Source of the DNA: an uncultured Desulfobulbus sp.
GTDB lineage: Bacteria > Desulfobacterota > Desulfobulbia > Desulfobulbales > Desulfobulbaceae
Assembly: GCA_946539945.1 (NCBI GenBank)
Contig: CAMNHX010000121.1
Coordinates: 1 to 5,709, forward strand
Direction of reading: 5' to 3'
Length of the DNA: 5,709 bases
This document shows, in pieces, positions 1-5,664 of this stretch. The notes under the pieces are model-generated. The model ran no database searches. It saw only the letters and a list, made by a program, of their open reading frames with translations, and was not told the DNA's origin. Within the stretch, counting starts at the first letter, position 1. Every line of letters starts with the position of its first letter. A program made the translations under genes and the position numbers.

Positions 1-83
1 CTGATGCCAGCGGCTGGTACGGCTCCTGCGGGTATTTCATCCCAGAAGGGCAAAATTCTAAAATGAAAACGGAAACGCTCTAA
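1..83 (+). CDS. C-terminal end of an unidentified protein (5' end outside the window)
   Basis: Reading from base 3, 26 open codons end in a TAA at 81-83. This frame has mostly G or C in third positions over its first 16 codons (GCC AGC GGC TGG TAC GGC TCC TGC), like the clear genes further right, while the other open frames on either strand do not. The visible tail contains WYGSCGYFIPEG and ends KMKTETL; I do not recognise the family. The gene converges on the TSCPD gene, with the insertion sequence now between them. The stop codon is a hybrid: T and A are the IS target dinucleotide and the final A is the first base of the element. In the reconstructed empty site the same frame would end in TAG, so the protein is probably unchanged. 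The assignment rests on codon pattern over a short stretch and is only moderately secure. Confidence 0.45.
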   Translation, partial: DASGWYGSCGYFIPEGQNSKMKTETL

Positions 84-101
84 CGTCTAATTGCGAAAAT
101 T
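83..101 (+). repeat. Left terminal inverted repeat of the IS630-type element
   Basis: The first 19 bases inside the TA pair match the reverse complement of the other end at 14 of 19 positions without gaps. Allowing one single-base gap, 16 positions match with two substitutions. The shared core is GTCTA, then one variable base, then TTGC and an A-rich run. The transposase stop codon overlaps this repeat. Confidence 0.8.
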
Positions 102-1172
102 CTTGACTGAATCAGAGAGTTGCGCACCTCTGATTTCCCTCTTCTTCCAGACAAAGGGGTGAGTTGTTTCGTTGTAGGCATCCTGAAATGCCTTGATGTG
201 GGCCGCAAGTTCTGCGGTATCCGTAACGCTTGCTCCCCGCAACGCCCCCAACTTCAAAATGCCGAACCAAATCTCAACCATATTCAGCCAACTCGCACTG
301 GTAGGCGTGTAATGAAAAAAAACATTCGGATGTGCCGAAAGCCATTTCCCATGACGCTTGTGATGGCTGTGATTGTCCATAATCACGTGATATTCCGTCG
401 TCTCTGATGCGGGAAAACCGGCAAGAACACTCTCCAAAAAGGACAAAAAACCAACCTTGACCTTGCTCTTCTCGGATGAAGGCGTCGTCTGTGCATGAAT
501 CCCCCCGGTCGCCACCTCCAAGGCCGCAAACAGGTTCAAGATGCCGTGCTGCTTGTAGCTGCTTTCATACCCCTGCACCAAATGCTTGTCCGAACTCACC
601 GCATAGCCGCATCGCCTCTCTAGGGTCTGAATATTAGGCTTCTCATCCACACAAAACACCACGGCGTTTTGGGGGGGCGCCAAGTACAAACCCACCACAT
701 CCGCTGCCTTGGCCGCAAACTCCGGCTCCGTGCTGATGCACCAAGAACGCCTGCGGGCAAGCGTAATGCGCTGACCACGCAGAAATCGCCATATCGCATG
801 TTTGGAATACCCGGTTGCCTGTGCGAGAAGGGAACCCGTCCAAACAGCGTGCCCGGCGGGTGGTTGCTCCTCAAGTTGACGTAAAATGGTCTCTCGAAAC
901 TGATCGGTATATTGACTCGGTCGCCCACTCCGGGGTTGATCACGCAGACCGTCAAGGCCGTGGGCAATATACCGGTCACGCCAGAGGCTCACCGTTTGTT
1001 GCGTGACCTTGTTGAGAGCCGCTGTTTCGGCAAGGCTTTTGCCCTCCATACAGTGAAGGACAATTTGCACTCTCAAATATTGCCCCGCCGGTTGATTCCT
1101 GTTTTTCAGGAGACCTTCGAGCCACAAACGTTCCTCTTCCGAAGCGATGATCTGTTTTGTCGGGCGTCCCAT
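87..1172 (-). CDS. IS630-family transposase (DDE type)
   Basis: This 361-residue enzyme cuts and rejoins the ends of its own element at TA sites. The N-terminal part (about residues 10-140) has helix-turn-helix character: SLAETAALNKVTQQTVSLWRDRY at about 46-68, then the HGLDGLRDQPRSGRP linker (71-85) typical of IS630 proteins, and a second winged-helix-like segment to about 140. The catalytic core shows the three acidic residues in family motifs: D176 in FCVDEKPN, D266 in HVIMDNHSHHKR and E300 in TPTSASWLNMVEIWFG, with 33 residues between the second D and the E. The length is usual for the family and the frame is unbroken. The ATG at 1170-1172 has a strong GAGGAGG ribosome site six bases upstream. 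The gene reads in the same direction as the TSCPD gene just upstream, so it may also receive read-through from there. Confidence 0.95.
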   Translation of the reverse strand: MGRPTKQIIASEEERLWLEGLLKNRNQPAGQYLRVQIVLHCMEGKSLAETAALNKVTQQTVSLWRDRYIAHGLDGLRDQPRSGRPSQYTDQFRETILRQLEEQPPAGHAVWTGSLLAQATGYSKHAIWRFLRGQRITLARRRSWCISTEPEFAAKAADVVGLYLAPPQNAVVFCVDEKPNIQTLERRCGYAVSSDKHLVQGYESSYKQHGILNLFAALEVATGGIHAQTTPSSEKSKVKVGFLSFLESVLAGFPASETTEYHVIMDNHSHHKRHGKWLSAHPNVFFHYTPTSASWLNMVEIWFGILKLGALRGASVTDTAELAAHIKAFQDAYNETTHPFVWKKREIRGAQLSDSVKNFRN

Positions 1173-1202
1173 CGGATACCTCCTCTTTTCCGGGAAAAAT
1201 GG

Positions 1203-1231
1203 AGAATACCTTGTGATGGGTAATTTTGCAA
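1203..1231 (-). promoter_or_regulatory. Candidate transposase promoter
   Basis: On the minus strand TTGCAA (1226-1231) is followed after exactly 17 bases by TATTCT (1203-1208). Each hexamer matches the sigma70 consensus at 4 of 6 positions, so it would be weak. The -35 lies in the right inverted repeat, and transcription would begin near 1196, upstream of the strong ribosome site. Confidence 0.4.
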
Positions 1232-1239
1232 CTAGACAT
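1221..1239 (-). repeat. Right terminal inverted repeat of the IS630-type element
   Basis: This is the reverse-complement partner of the left end, followed outward by TA at 1240-1241. It lies on the 5' side of the transposase gene, and the -35 element of the candidate transposase promoter falls inside it. That arrangement would let transposase binding to the end repress its own gene; the repression is inference. Confidence 0.8.
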
Positions 1240-1264
1240 TAGTGAAAATGCGCTGGAAGAACTG

Positions 1265-1570
1265 TTAAACCCCTTCAAGCTCTTGGTCGCACTTGTTCCG
1301 ACTCTCGTTTTTTTTACGTTCCGCCTCCCAAGCCTGCTGTAGGGCTATGGCCAGTTGCGCAGGGCAAGATGTGGGCTTGTTTTCGCAGCGAACGTCCCGT
1401 ACCCGCTCAATAACCGTCTCAAGATCCATGCCTGCCACAAGTTGTGACAGTCCCTTGAGGTTGCCGTCGCAACCACCGACAAAACGCACCTGTTTGATGA
1501 CGCGCCCTTCCAGCTCCACACTGATGCTTCTAGAGCAGACTCCCCTGGTTTTGTAGATATATATGCCCAT
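1265..1570 (-). CDS. Stand-alone TSCPD-domain protein (TIGR03905-like), function unknown
   Basis: This is a small 101-residue cytoplasmic protein. The body matches the TIGR03905-type TSCPD family as I know it: YKTRGVCS at 6-13, VRFVGGCDGNLKG at 28-40, LVAGMD at 44-49 and the ENKPTSCP motif at 63-70. The same domain occurs near the C-terminus of some B12-dependent ribonucleotide reductases, but no role is established for the free-standing form. C12, C34, C62 and C69 sit at the conserved motifs and could bind a metal; that is inference. The residue after TSCP is alanine, not the usual aspartate. After about residue 83 comes a charged tail (AERKKNESRNKCDQELEG). I chose the ATG at 1568-1570 because the family begins there and an AAGGACAGG ribosome site precedes it; the longer upstream reading would include untranslated leader. 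A sigma70-like promoter lies about 70 bp upstream. The IS lies 25 bp past the stop, with no terminator between. Confidence 0.88.
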   Translation of the reverse strand: MGIYIYKTRGVCSRSISVELEGRVIKQVRFVGGCDGNLKGLSQLVAGMDLETVIERVRDVRCENKPTSCPAQLAIALQQAWEAERKKNESRNKCDQELEGV

Positions 1571-1642
1571 ATTCCTGTCCTTTTGAAGTGTATCGCCGCC
1601 TTGCCGAAGAGAGAGCCAGAACGTGCGATCGTGCGGCTCGCT

Positions 1643-1671
1643 ATAATAAGGCTGTCTCCTCTCTCTGCCAA
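1643..1671 (-). promoter_or_regulatory. Sigma70-like promoter of the TSCPD gene
   Basis: On the minus strand TTGGCA (1666-1671) and TATTAT (1643-1648) are separated by exactly 17 bases, and each hexamer differs from consensus at one position. The start would be near 1636, giving a leader of about 65 bases before the ATG at 1570. This is the best promoter match in the window. Confidence 0.6.
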
Positions 1672-1755
1672 GGTTGCCGTGCGATTCAGGGATGGGAGGA
1701 CACTGTTCTGGACAACAGTCCGATCCTCCAAGGTGTACAAGGTGGCAAGCGTTTT

Positions 1756-1784
1756 TTGAAAATCTCTCCAAAAGCAGGTAAAAC
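1756..1784 (+). promoter_or_regulatory. Candidate promoter of the Sel1-repeat gene
   Basis: TTGAAA (1756-1761) and TAAAAC (1779-1784) are 17 bases apart, matching consensus at 5 of 6 and 4 of 6 positions. The start would be near 1791, inside the palindrome at 1787-1803, leaving a leader of about 70 bases. Confidence 0.42.
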
Positions 1785-1786
1785 GC

Positions 1787-1803
1787 TCCGCCAAGTTGGC
1801 GGA
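1787..1803. promoter_or_regulatory. Perfect 17-bp palindrome at the Sel1-gene promoter, possible operator
   Basis: TCCGCCAA and TTGGCGGA are exact reverse complements around a single G. The palindrome begins two bases after the candidate -10 of the rightward promoter and covers its expected start, a classic place for a repressor. As RNA it could form a six-pair GC stem with a five-base loop in the leader. It has no T run on the plus strand, so it is not a normal terminator there. On the minus strand a short TTTT follows, so weak termination of antisense transcripts is an alternative. Confidence 0.45.
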
Positions 1804-1850
1804 ACGGCAGGTTCTGGACAGTGTGGACTTGCACGCCAATGCCGCTTCAA

Positions 1851-1858
1851 GAGGAGGG
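1851..1858 (+). promoter_or_regulatory. Ribosome binding site that fixes the Sel1-protein start
   Basis: GAGGAGGG lies six bases before the ATG at 1864 (measured from AGGAGG). The frame stays open upstream to a GTG at 1588. However, the strong site here and the signal peptide beginning right after the 1864 ATG show that the upstream part is leader, not coding. Confidence 0.8.
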
Positions 1859-1863
1859 ATACC

Positions 1864-2610
1864 ATGAGAATCTGGCTTATTGTCCTGTTTTTGATCCTGC
1901 CGCTGCTGGCGACAGACACTGCGCCTGCCGCAGACAGCTTCACCGGTTTGTATGAGGGCGAGTACTGGACTCCAGAGACTGCACCGGGTCAGGGCACGTT
2001 CCTGCAAGTCTATGGTCCGGGTGGTCGCCGGAAGGTCTTTGCCTGCAAAACGGACCAGAGAGAGGCCCTGCGCGGCAAAATAGGGCTTCAGATTACAGTG
2101 CGGTATCACAGGGAAGCAGGGAGCAGACAGCTCTTTGTGGACGAGGTCCTTGCGCCGGACACTGAAGGAGACCGGGAACTGAACTTCAGCCGGGAACGCG
2201 CCTTCATGGGTCATGATCCAGAGGCTGCCAACCGTATTGGCCTCTGGTACGAGAAGGGCAAGCGCGGTCTGCCAGTTGATCCTGAACAGGCTGTGCAATG
2301 GTATCGGATAGGCGCGGACCCGCCCTTTCCCGAAGGAGATCGTCCGCCCTGTGCGCTGGCCATGCTGCATCTGGGAGACTGCTATCGCCGGGGCTTTGGC
2401 GTGGCACAGGACGGCAAACAGGCATTTTTCTGGTTTCAGAAGGCGGTTGACGCAGGCCATGCGGGCGGAATTGAAGCCCTGGCCGAATGCTGGCGGGACG
2501 GCGTGGGCGTGCCGGTCAACAGGCAAAAGGCTGCCGAGCTTTTCCGCAAGGCGGCCAGCTTTGGCCGCAAGAGCGCGGCCCTCAAGTTGAAAGAGCTGGA
2601 GGGCCATTGA
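1864..2610 (+). CDS. Exported Sel1-like repeat (SLR/TPR-type) protein
   Basis: This is a 248-residue protein. Residues 1-23 form a signal peptide: MRIW start, hydrophobic run LIVLFLILPLLA, then a small-residue region ending APAA, with likely signal peptidase I cleavage near 22-23 and no lipobox cysteine. It should therefore be periplasmic or secreted. Residues about 25-110 (FTGLYEGEYW through RQLFVDEVL) look beta-rich and match no family I can name. Three Sel1-like repeats follow: about 120-152 (ANRIGLWYEKG.RGLPVDPEQAVQWYRIGA), 164-199 (LGDCYRRGFGVAQDGKQAFFWFQKAVDAGH) and 200-235 (ALAECWRDGVGVPVNRQKAAELFRKAASFG). Such repeats form helical-pair scaffolds for protein contacts, so a binding or adaptor role is likely but the partner is unknown. 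It is divergent from the TSCPD gene. Two cysteines in the mature N-terminal and first-repeat regions (C61, C163) and two in the later repeats (C173, C209) could form disulfides. Confidence 0.85.
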   Translation: MRIWLIVLFLILPLLATDTAPAADSFTGLYEGEYWTPETAPGQGTFLQVYGPGGRRKVFACKTDQREALRGKIGLQITVRYHREAGSRQLFVDEVLAPDTEGDRELNFSRERAFMGHDPEAANRIGLWYEKGKRGLPVDPEQAVQWYRIGADPPFPEGDRPPCALAMLHLGDCYRRGFGVAQDGKQAFFWFQKAVDAGHAGGIEALAECWRDGVGVPVNRQKAAELFRKAASFGRKSAALKLKELEGH

Positions 2611-2919
2611 TTCTTCCAGATCGAATTTTTTTGGTCGAATCACTCCTGCTCAAAGATCCTGCAAGACAAGATCAGGTTGACAAGAGCGTTTTTCCGGTCT
2701 TCCAATGCCTGTTCGACTTGTGCGGTGAAGCATCGAAAAAATCCAGAACAGAGAAACGATGCAGCACAAACAGCTCCCTCACCAAAGCGGGCGGCCCCGG
2801 CTTTTTGCAAGGTATTTGCAGGCGTTTATGGTATAAGAACCTCTTTTCGTCATGCCCACACTTTTCGGGTCTTTGTCTTACAACTTGTTGAAAATGCTGC
2901 ATAAACTCATCAGGATACC
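2611..2919. other. 309-bp gap between the Sel1-repeat gene and recN
   Basis: I see no supported gene here. Short open frames exist on both strands but lack a ribosome site, family resemblance and G/C-rich third positions. The base composition is more AT-rich than the genes. Near the left end GATCGAAT and GGTCGAAT form an imperfect direct repeat around a run of seven T (2622-2640). A weak GC hairpin (AGC..GG / CC..GCT near 2786-2802) is followed by five T but has a mismatch, so I do not call it a terminator. The right end carries the recN promoter candidate. Confidence 0.6.
2829..2837 (+). promoter_or_regulatory. Candidate extended -10 promoter of recN
   Basis: TGGTATAAG fits the extended -10 form TGnTATAAT with one difference. 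Such promoters need little from a -35; the nearest TTG-type hexamers here (2805-2810, 2815-2820) are at poor spacing. The start would be near 2844, leaving a leader of about 75 bases. Confidence 0.4.
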
Positions 2920-4605
2920 ATGCTGCAGGAACTGCGCATCCGCAATCTGGCGCTGATTGACCAGCTCAACCTGTCCTGGCCTGCCTCGGAGCCTGGCCTG
3001 ACCGTACTCACCGGCGAAACCGGCGCAGGCAAGTCCATTATTTTGCAGGCCCTGAATCTGCTCACCGGAGGCCGGGGCGCGGGGGCCTGGGTGCGCGAGG
3101 GCTGCGATCAGGCCAGCATTGAGGCTGTGTTTGCCGTGGCTGCGGACAATCCGGTTTTGCCCCGGCTCTTGGAAGAACACGGTCTGGAAGCAGATGCCAG
3201 TGGGCTGTGCATTGTGCGGCGGAGCCTGTCCAAAGAGGGGCGTTCCCGCCTCTTTGTCAACGATCAGAGTATGACTGCCAAATTTGCCGCTGAATTGAGC
3301 AGCCATCTGGTCAACATTGCAGGCCAGCATGACCAACAGCAGCTCTTACAGGCCAAAAGCCATCTGGATTTTCTGGACAGCTACGGCGAACTCTCTGGCT
3401 TGAGGACCCGCTATGCAGCCAGCTATGCCGCCTTCCGCGAGGCCAGGGCTGCTCTACAGACCCTGAAGGAGCGCGAAGCTGGCAAGGAGCGGGAGCGCGA
3501 ATTTTTGCGGCTGCAAGTGGAGGAGATCCAGAAAATCCAGCCCGAACCTGGTGAGGACGAGGCGCTCATCCGCGAGCGCGATCGTTTGAAGTCCTCGGAG
3601 GCGCTTTTGGAGCACATGAACGGCGCGGAACGCCAGCTTGGCGAGGCGGAAAACCTGCTGGTCACGGTCAAAAAGCAGCTTGAGCAGGCTGCCGCTTTGG
3701 ATGCTGACCTGACTCCCCTGGCTGAACGGGTCTCTGCCGCAGGCTTTGAGGTGGAAGACCTGGCTGCTGCTGTGGACAAGTACCTGAACCAGTTGCCCAC
3801 AGACACCAGTCGTCTGGAAAGCATTGCGGCCCGCTTGGGCGATCTTAAGCAGTTGCAGCGCAAGTTCGGGCCTACGCTGGACGAGGTTCTGGCCTTTGCT
3901 GAAAAGGCGACCCGGGAACTGGACATTCTGGACAACATGGACGCGGAGATCCACCGGGCTGAAAAGGCAGAGGCGCGTTTGCAGGCCCAGGCCGAGGCAG
4001 ATGCGGCAGTCTTGAGCCAAGCCCGGCAGGAGGCGGCTGTCCGGCTCTCTGCCCGCATGGAGGCTGAACTGGACTCTTTGAACTTTGTGCAGGCGGTCTT
4101 TCAGGTGGCGCGGCACGAGGCAGCCCAGCTTGGTCCCACAGGCCGGGATGAGGTGGAGTTTCTCTTTTCCGCCAATCCCGGTGAACCGGTGAAGCCCTTG
4201 GCGCGAATTGTCTCTGGCGGCGAGTTGTCGCGGATGCTTTTGGCCATGAAGTGCCTGCTTGCCCGGCGCGACGCGGTGGATACCGTGATCTTTGACGAGA
4301 TCGACACCGGTATTGGCGGTCAGACCGCTGAAGCGGTGGCGGAAAAGATCGGTGAACTGGCCGGGCATCATCAGGTTTTGTGCATTACGCACCTGCCCCA
4401 GATTGCAGCCCGGGCAGACCTGCATTTCCGGGTGGAAAAGGCGGTGTCTGGTGGCCGCACCACAACCGGCATCACCCAACTGGACGAAGAGGAACGGCAG
4501 GCAGAACTGGCCCGAATGCTGGACGGTGAGCAGGCCAGCGCAGAAACCCATGCCTATGTCCGCGAACTCTTGGCCCGCAAGGCGGCTAGGAGCAGTAGAG
4601 CATGA
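2920..4605 (+). CDS. recN: DNA repair protein RecN
   Basis: RecN is an SMC-like ATPase that acts early in recombinational repair of double-strand breaks, holding broken DNA with RecA. This copy has 561 residues, the usual length. The N-terminal lobe begins LQELRIRNLALIDQL and has the Walker A motif GETGAGKS at 32-39 and the family motif AGQHDQQQLL at 134-143. A long charged coiled-coil region runs from about 150 to 375, with its turn near the middle. The C-terminal lobe has the ABC signature SGGELSR at 432-438, Walker B and D-loop VIFDEIDTGIGG at 456-467, and the switch histidine H491 in CITHLPQIAA. All catalytic residues are present. The ATG at 2920 is secure: an in-frame TAA lies at 2902-2904 and AGGA sits four bases upstream. 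The end overlaps the next gene by ATGA. In many bacteria recN is under LexA control; I cannot confirm a LexA box here. Confidence 0.97.
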   Translation: MLQELRIRNLALIDQLNLSWPASEPGLTVLTGETGAGKSIILQALNLLTGGRGAGAWVREGCDQASIEAVFAVAADNPVLPRLLEEHGLEADASGLCIVRRSLSKEGRSRLFVNDQSMTAKFAAELSSHLVNIAGQHDQQQLLQAKSHLDFLDSYGELSGLRTRYAASYAAFREARAALQTLKEREAGKEREREFLRLQVEEIQKIQPEPGEDEALIRERDRLKSSEALLEHMNGAERQLGEAENLLVTVKKQLEQAAALDADLTPLAERVSAAGFEVEDLAAAVDKYLNQLPTDTSRLESIAARLGDLKQLQRKFGPTLDEVLAFAEKATRELDILDNMDAEIHRAEKAEARLQAQAEADAAVLSQARQEAAVRLSARMEAELDSLNFVQAVFQVARHEAAQLGPTGRDEVEFLFSANPGEPVKPLARIVSGGELSRMLLAMKCLLARRDAVDTVIFDEIDTGIGGQTAEAVAEKIGELAGHHQVLCITHLPQIAARADLHFRVEKAVSGGRTTTGITQLDEEERQAELARMLDGEQASAETHAYVRELLARKAARSSRA

Positions 4606-5660
4606 GTCGGGCACTGGTTCTGTTTTCCGGGGGACTGGACTCCATTCTGGCAGCGCGGCTTCTGATGGTGCAGGGCGTGGAGGTGCTGGCCCTGCGTTTT
4701 GTCACCCCCTTTTTTGCCGCAGACGTGGGCGACCCGGAACGCTACGCTGCAGCCATACGGAAAAAGTACGGGATTCCTGTGCTGGTGCGCGATTTGAGCC
4801 ACGACTTTATGGGCGTTTTACGCGCTCCGGCCCACGGTTTTGGGCGCAACTTCAACCCCTGCATTGACTGCAAGATCCTGATGCTCCGCAAGGCCCGTGA
4901 ACTCTTGGCTGAACTGGGCGCGGACTTTCTGGCCACAGGCGAGGTTCTGGGGCAGCGGCCCATGTCCCAGCGTCGGGACGCCATGCGGAGTATTGAGCGC
5001 GAGTCTGGTTGCGAGGGGCTGCTGTTGCGGCCTCTTTGCGCCCAGTTGATGCAGCCCACAGAACCAGAGCAGAAGGGATTGGTGGATCGCGAGCGACTGG
5101 GTTCTCTGTCTGGTCGGGGCCGCACAGGCCAGCAGCAACTGGCCGCGTCTCTGGGCATCACCGAATACCCTGCACCCGCAGGCGGCTGTCTCTTGACAGA
5201 CGTGAATCTTTGCGCCCGTTTCCGGCATTTTGCGCCCGGCATTTTCAACCTGTCCAGCGTGGAGATGCAGGTGGAGAGTTTCCGGCTCTTGCTCTTTGGT
5301 CGTCACTTTGCGCCTGGACCGGGCCTATGGCTGACTCTGGGGCGTGATCAGGGGGAGAATGACCGGCTTGCCGCCCTGCGCGAGCCAGAAGACTGGCTTT
5401 TGACCACGGTCGAGCGCCCTGGGCCTTTGGGATTGTTGCGCTCTCTGGGAGGCACATTGACAGAGGCGTCCCTGACAGCGGCTGCCGGACTGGTTCTGCG
5501 TTATGCCAAAAAGGTGAACGGCAGGGCAGAGCCTGGTCTGGTACGGATAAGAGGCAAGGGGTTTGAACGGGAATCCTGTTTTGCCCCGCTTGACGAGGAA
5601 TCGGCGCAGGAGCTGCAAGGCGTTCAGGAGACGGTTAGAGGCAGAACCTGTCCTGATTAG
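4602..5660 (+). CDS. PP-loop ATPase of the ThiI/MnmA/TtuA type, probable iron-sulfur-dependent tRNA thiolation enzyme
   Basis: This 352-residue cytoplasmic protein has the PP-loop ATP-binding motif SGGLDS at 9-14, which adenylates a substrate (in this superfamily usually a tRNA uridine) before sulfur or nitrogen transfer. Further motifs are NPCIDCK at 86-91, FLATGEVLGQRPMSQ at 109-123 and PAGGCLLTD at 192-200. C87, C90 and C196 reproduce the CxxC plus GxC-type spacing that holds a [4Fe-4S] cluster in TtuA and related thiolases. The cluster and the tRNA target are inference from family knowledge. The C-terminal part (about 225-325) has LTLGRDQGENDRL and ERPGPLGLL, which I associate with an NFACT-R-like RNA-binding region; this is less certain. 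Database names for such proteins vary (ThiI-like, or 2-thiouridylate methyltransferase, the latter misleading). Translation is probably coupled to recN: its ATG overlaps the recN stop, and AGGAG lies nine bases before it. Confidence 0.85.
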   Translation: MSRALVLFSGGLDSILAARLLMVQGVEVLALRFVTPFFAADVGDPERYAAAIRKKYGIPVLVRDLSHDFMGVLRAPAHGFGRNFNPCIDCKILMLRKARELLAELGADFLATGEVLGQRPMSQRRDAMRSIERESGCEGLLLRPLCAQLMQPTEPEQKGLVDRERLGSLSGRGRTGQQQLAASLGITEYPAPAGGCLLTDVNLCARFRHFAPGIFNLSSVEMQVESFRLLLFGRHFAPGPGLWLTLGRDQGENDRLAALREPEDWLLTTVERPGPLGLLRSLGGTLTEASLTAAAGLVLRYAKKVNGRAEPGLVRIRGKGFERESCFAPLDEESAQELQGVQETVRGRTCPD

Positions 5661-5664
5661 GGGG

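Larger units (their letters stand above)
83..1239 (-). mobile_element. Complete IS630-family insertion sequence (about 1,157 bp)
   Basis: The element is bounded by imperfect inverted repeats (83-101 and 1221-1239), each flanked by a TA dinucleotide (81-82 and 1240-1241), which is the target duplication expected of the IS630/Tc1/mariner group. It carries a single intact transposase gene on the minus strand that fills nearly the whole element, and its length is normal for the family. The stop codon of the transposase (87-89) lies inside the left repeat. With both ends, an intact catalytic triad and its own promoter candidate, it could still be active. It sits between a rightward gene tail and the leftward TSCPD gene and appears to have broken neither. 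I cannot name the exact IS without a database comparison. Confidence 0.9.

Noticed and set aside
1..80. Leftward coding reading of the left edge (LPFWDEIPAGAVPAAG)
   Set aside because: Open, but its third positions are not G/C-rich, unlike the rightward frame, which also ends in a sensible stop.
120..1006. Rightward open frames inside the insertion sequence
   Set aside because: They are antisense to the transposase, which accounts for the whole element.
1571..1834. Longer leftward start for the TSCPD protein, adding 88 residues
   Set aside because: The family begins at the MGIYIYKT start, a ribosome site precedes that ATG, and the added part would contain the gene's own promoter.
1588..1863. 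N-terminal extension of the Sel1-repeat protein from a GTG at 1588
   Set aside because: The extension would bury the signal peptide, lacks a ribosome site and covers the two divergent promoters. The ATG at 1864 has an excellent ribosome site.
1345..2643. Long leftward open frame of 432 codons across the TSCPD and Sel1-repeat genes
   Set aside because: It runs antisense to a clear signal-peptide/Sel1 gene and overlaps the TSCPD gene in another frame. Its translation has no recognisable family, and such antisense openness is common in GC-rich genes.
2672..2904. Short open frames on both strands between the Sel1-repeat gene and recN
   Set aside because: No ribosome site, no family resemblance, codon pattern unlike the neighbours, and overlap with the recN promoter region.
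3454..4614. Leftward open frame of 386 codons opposite recN
   Set aside because: recN on the other strand has every expected motif. The antisense product is low-complexity and has no ribosome site or family match.
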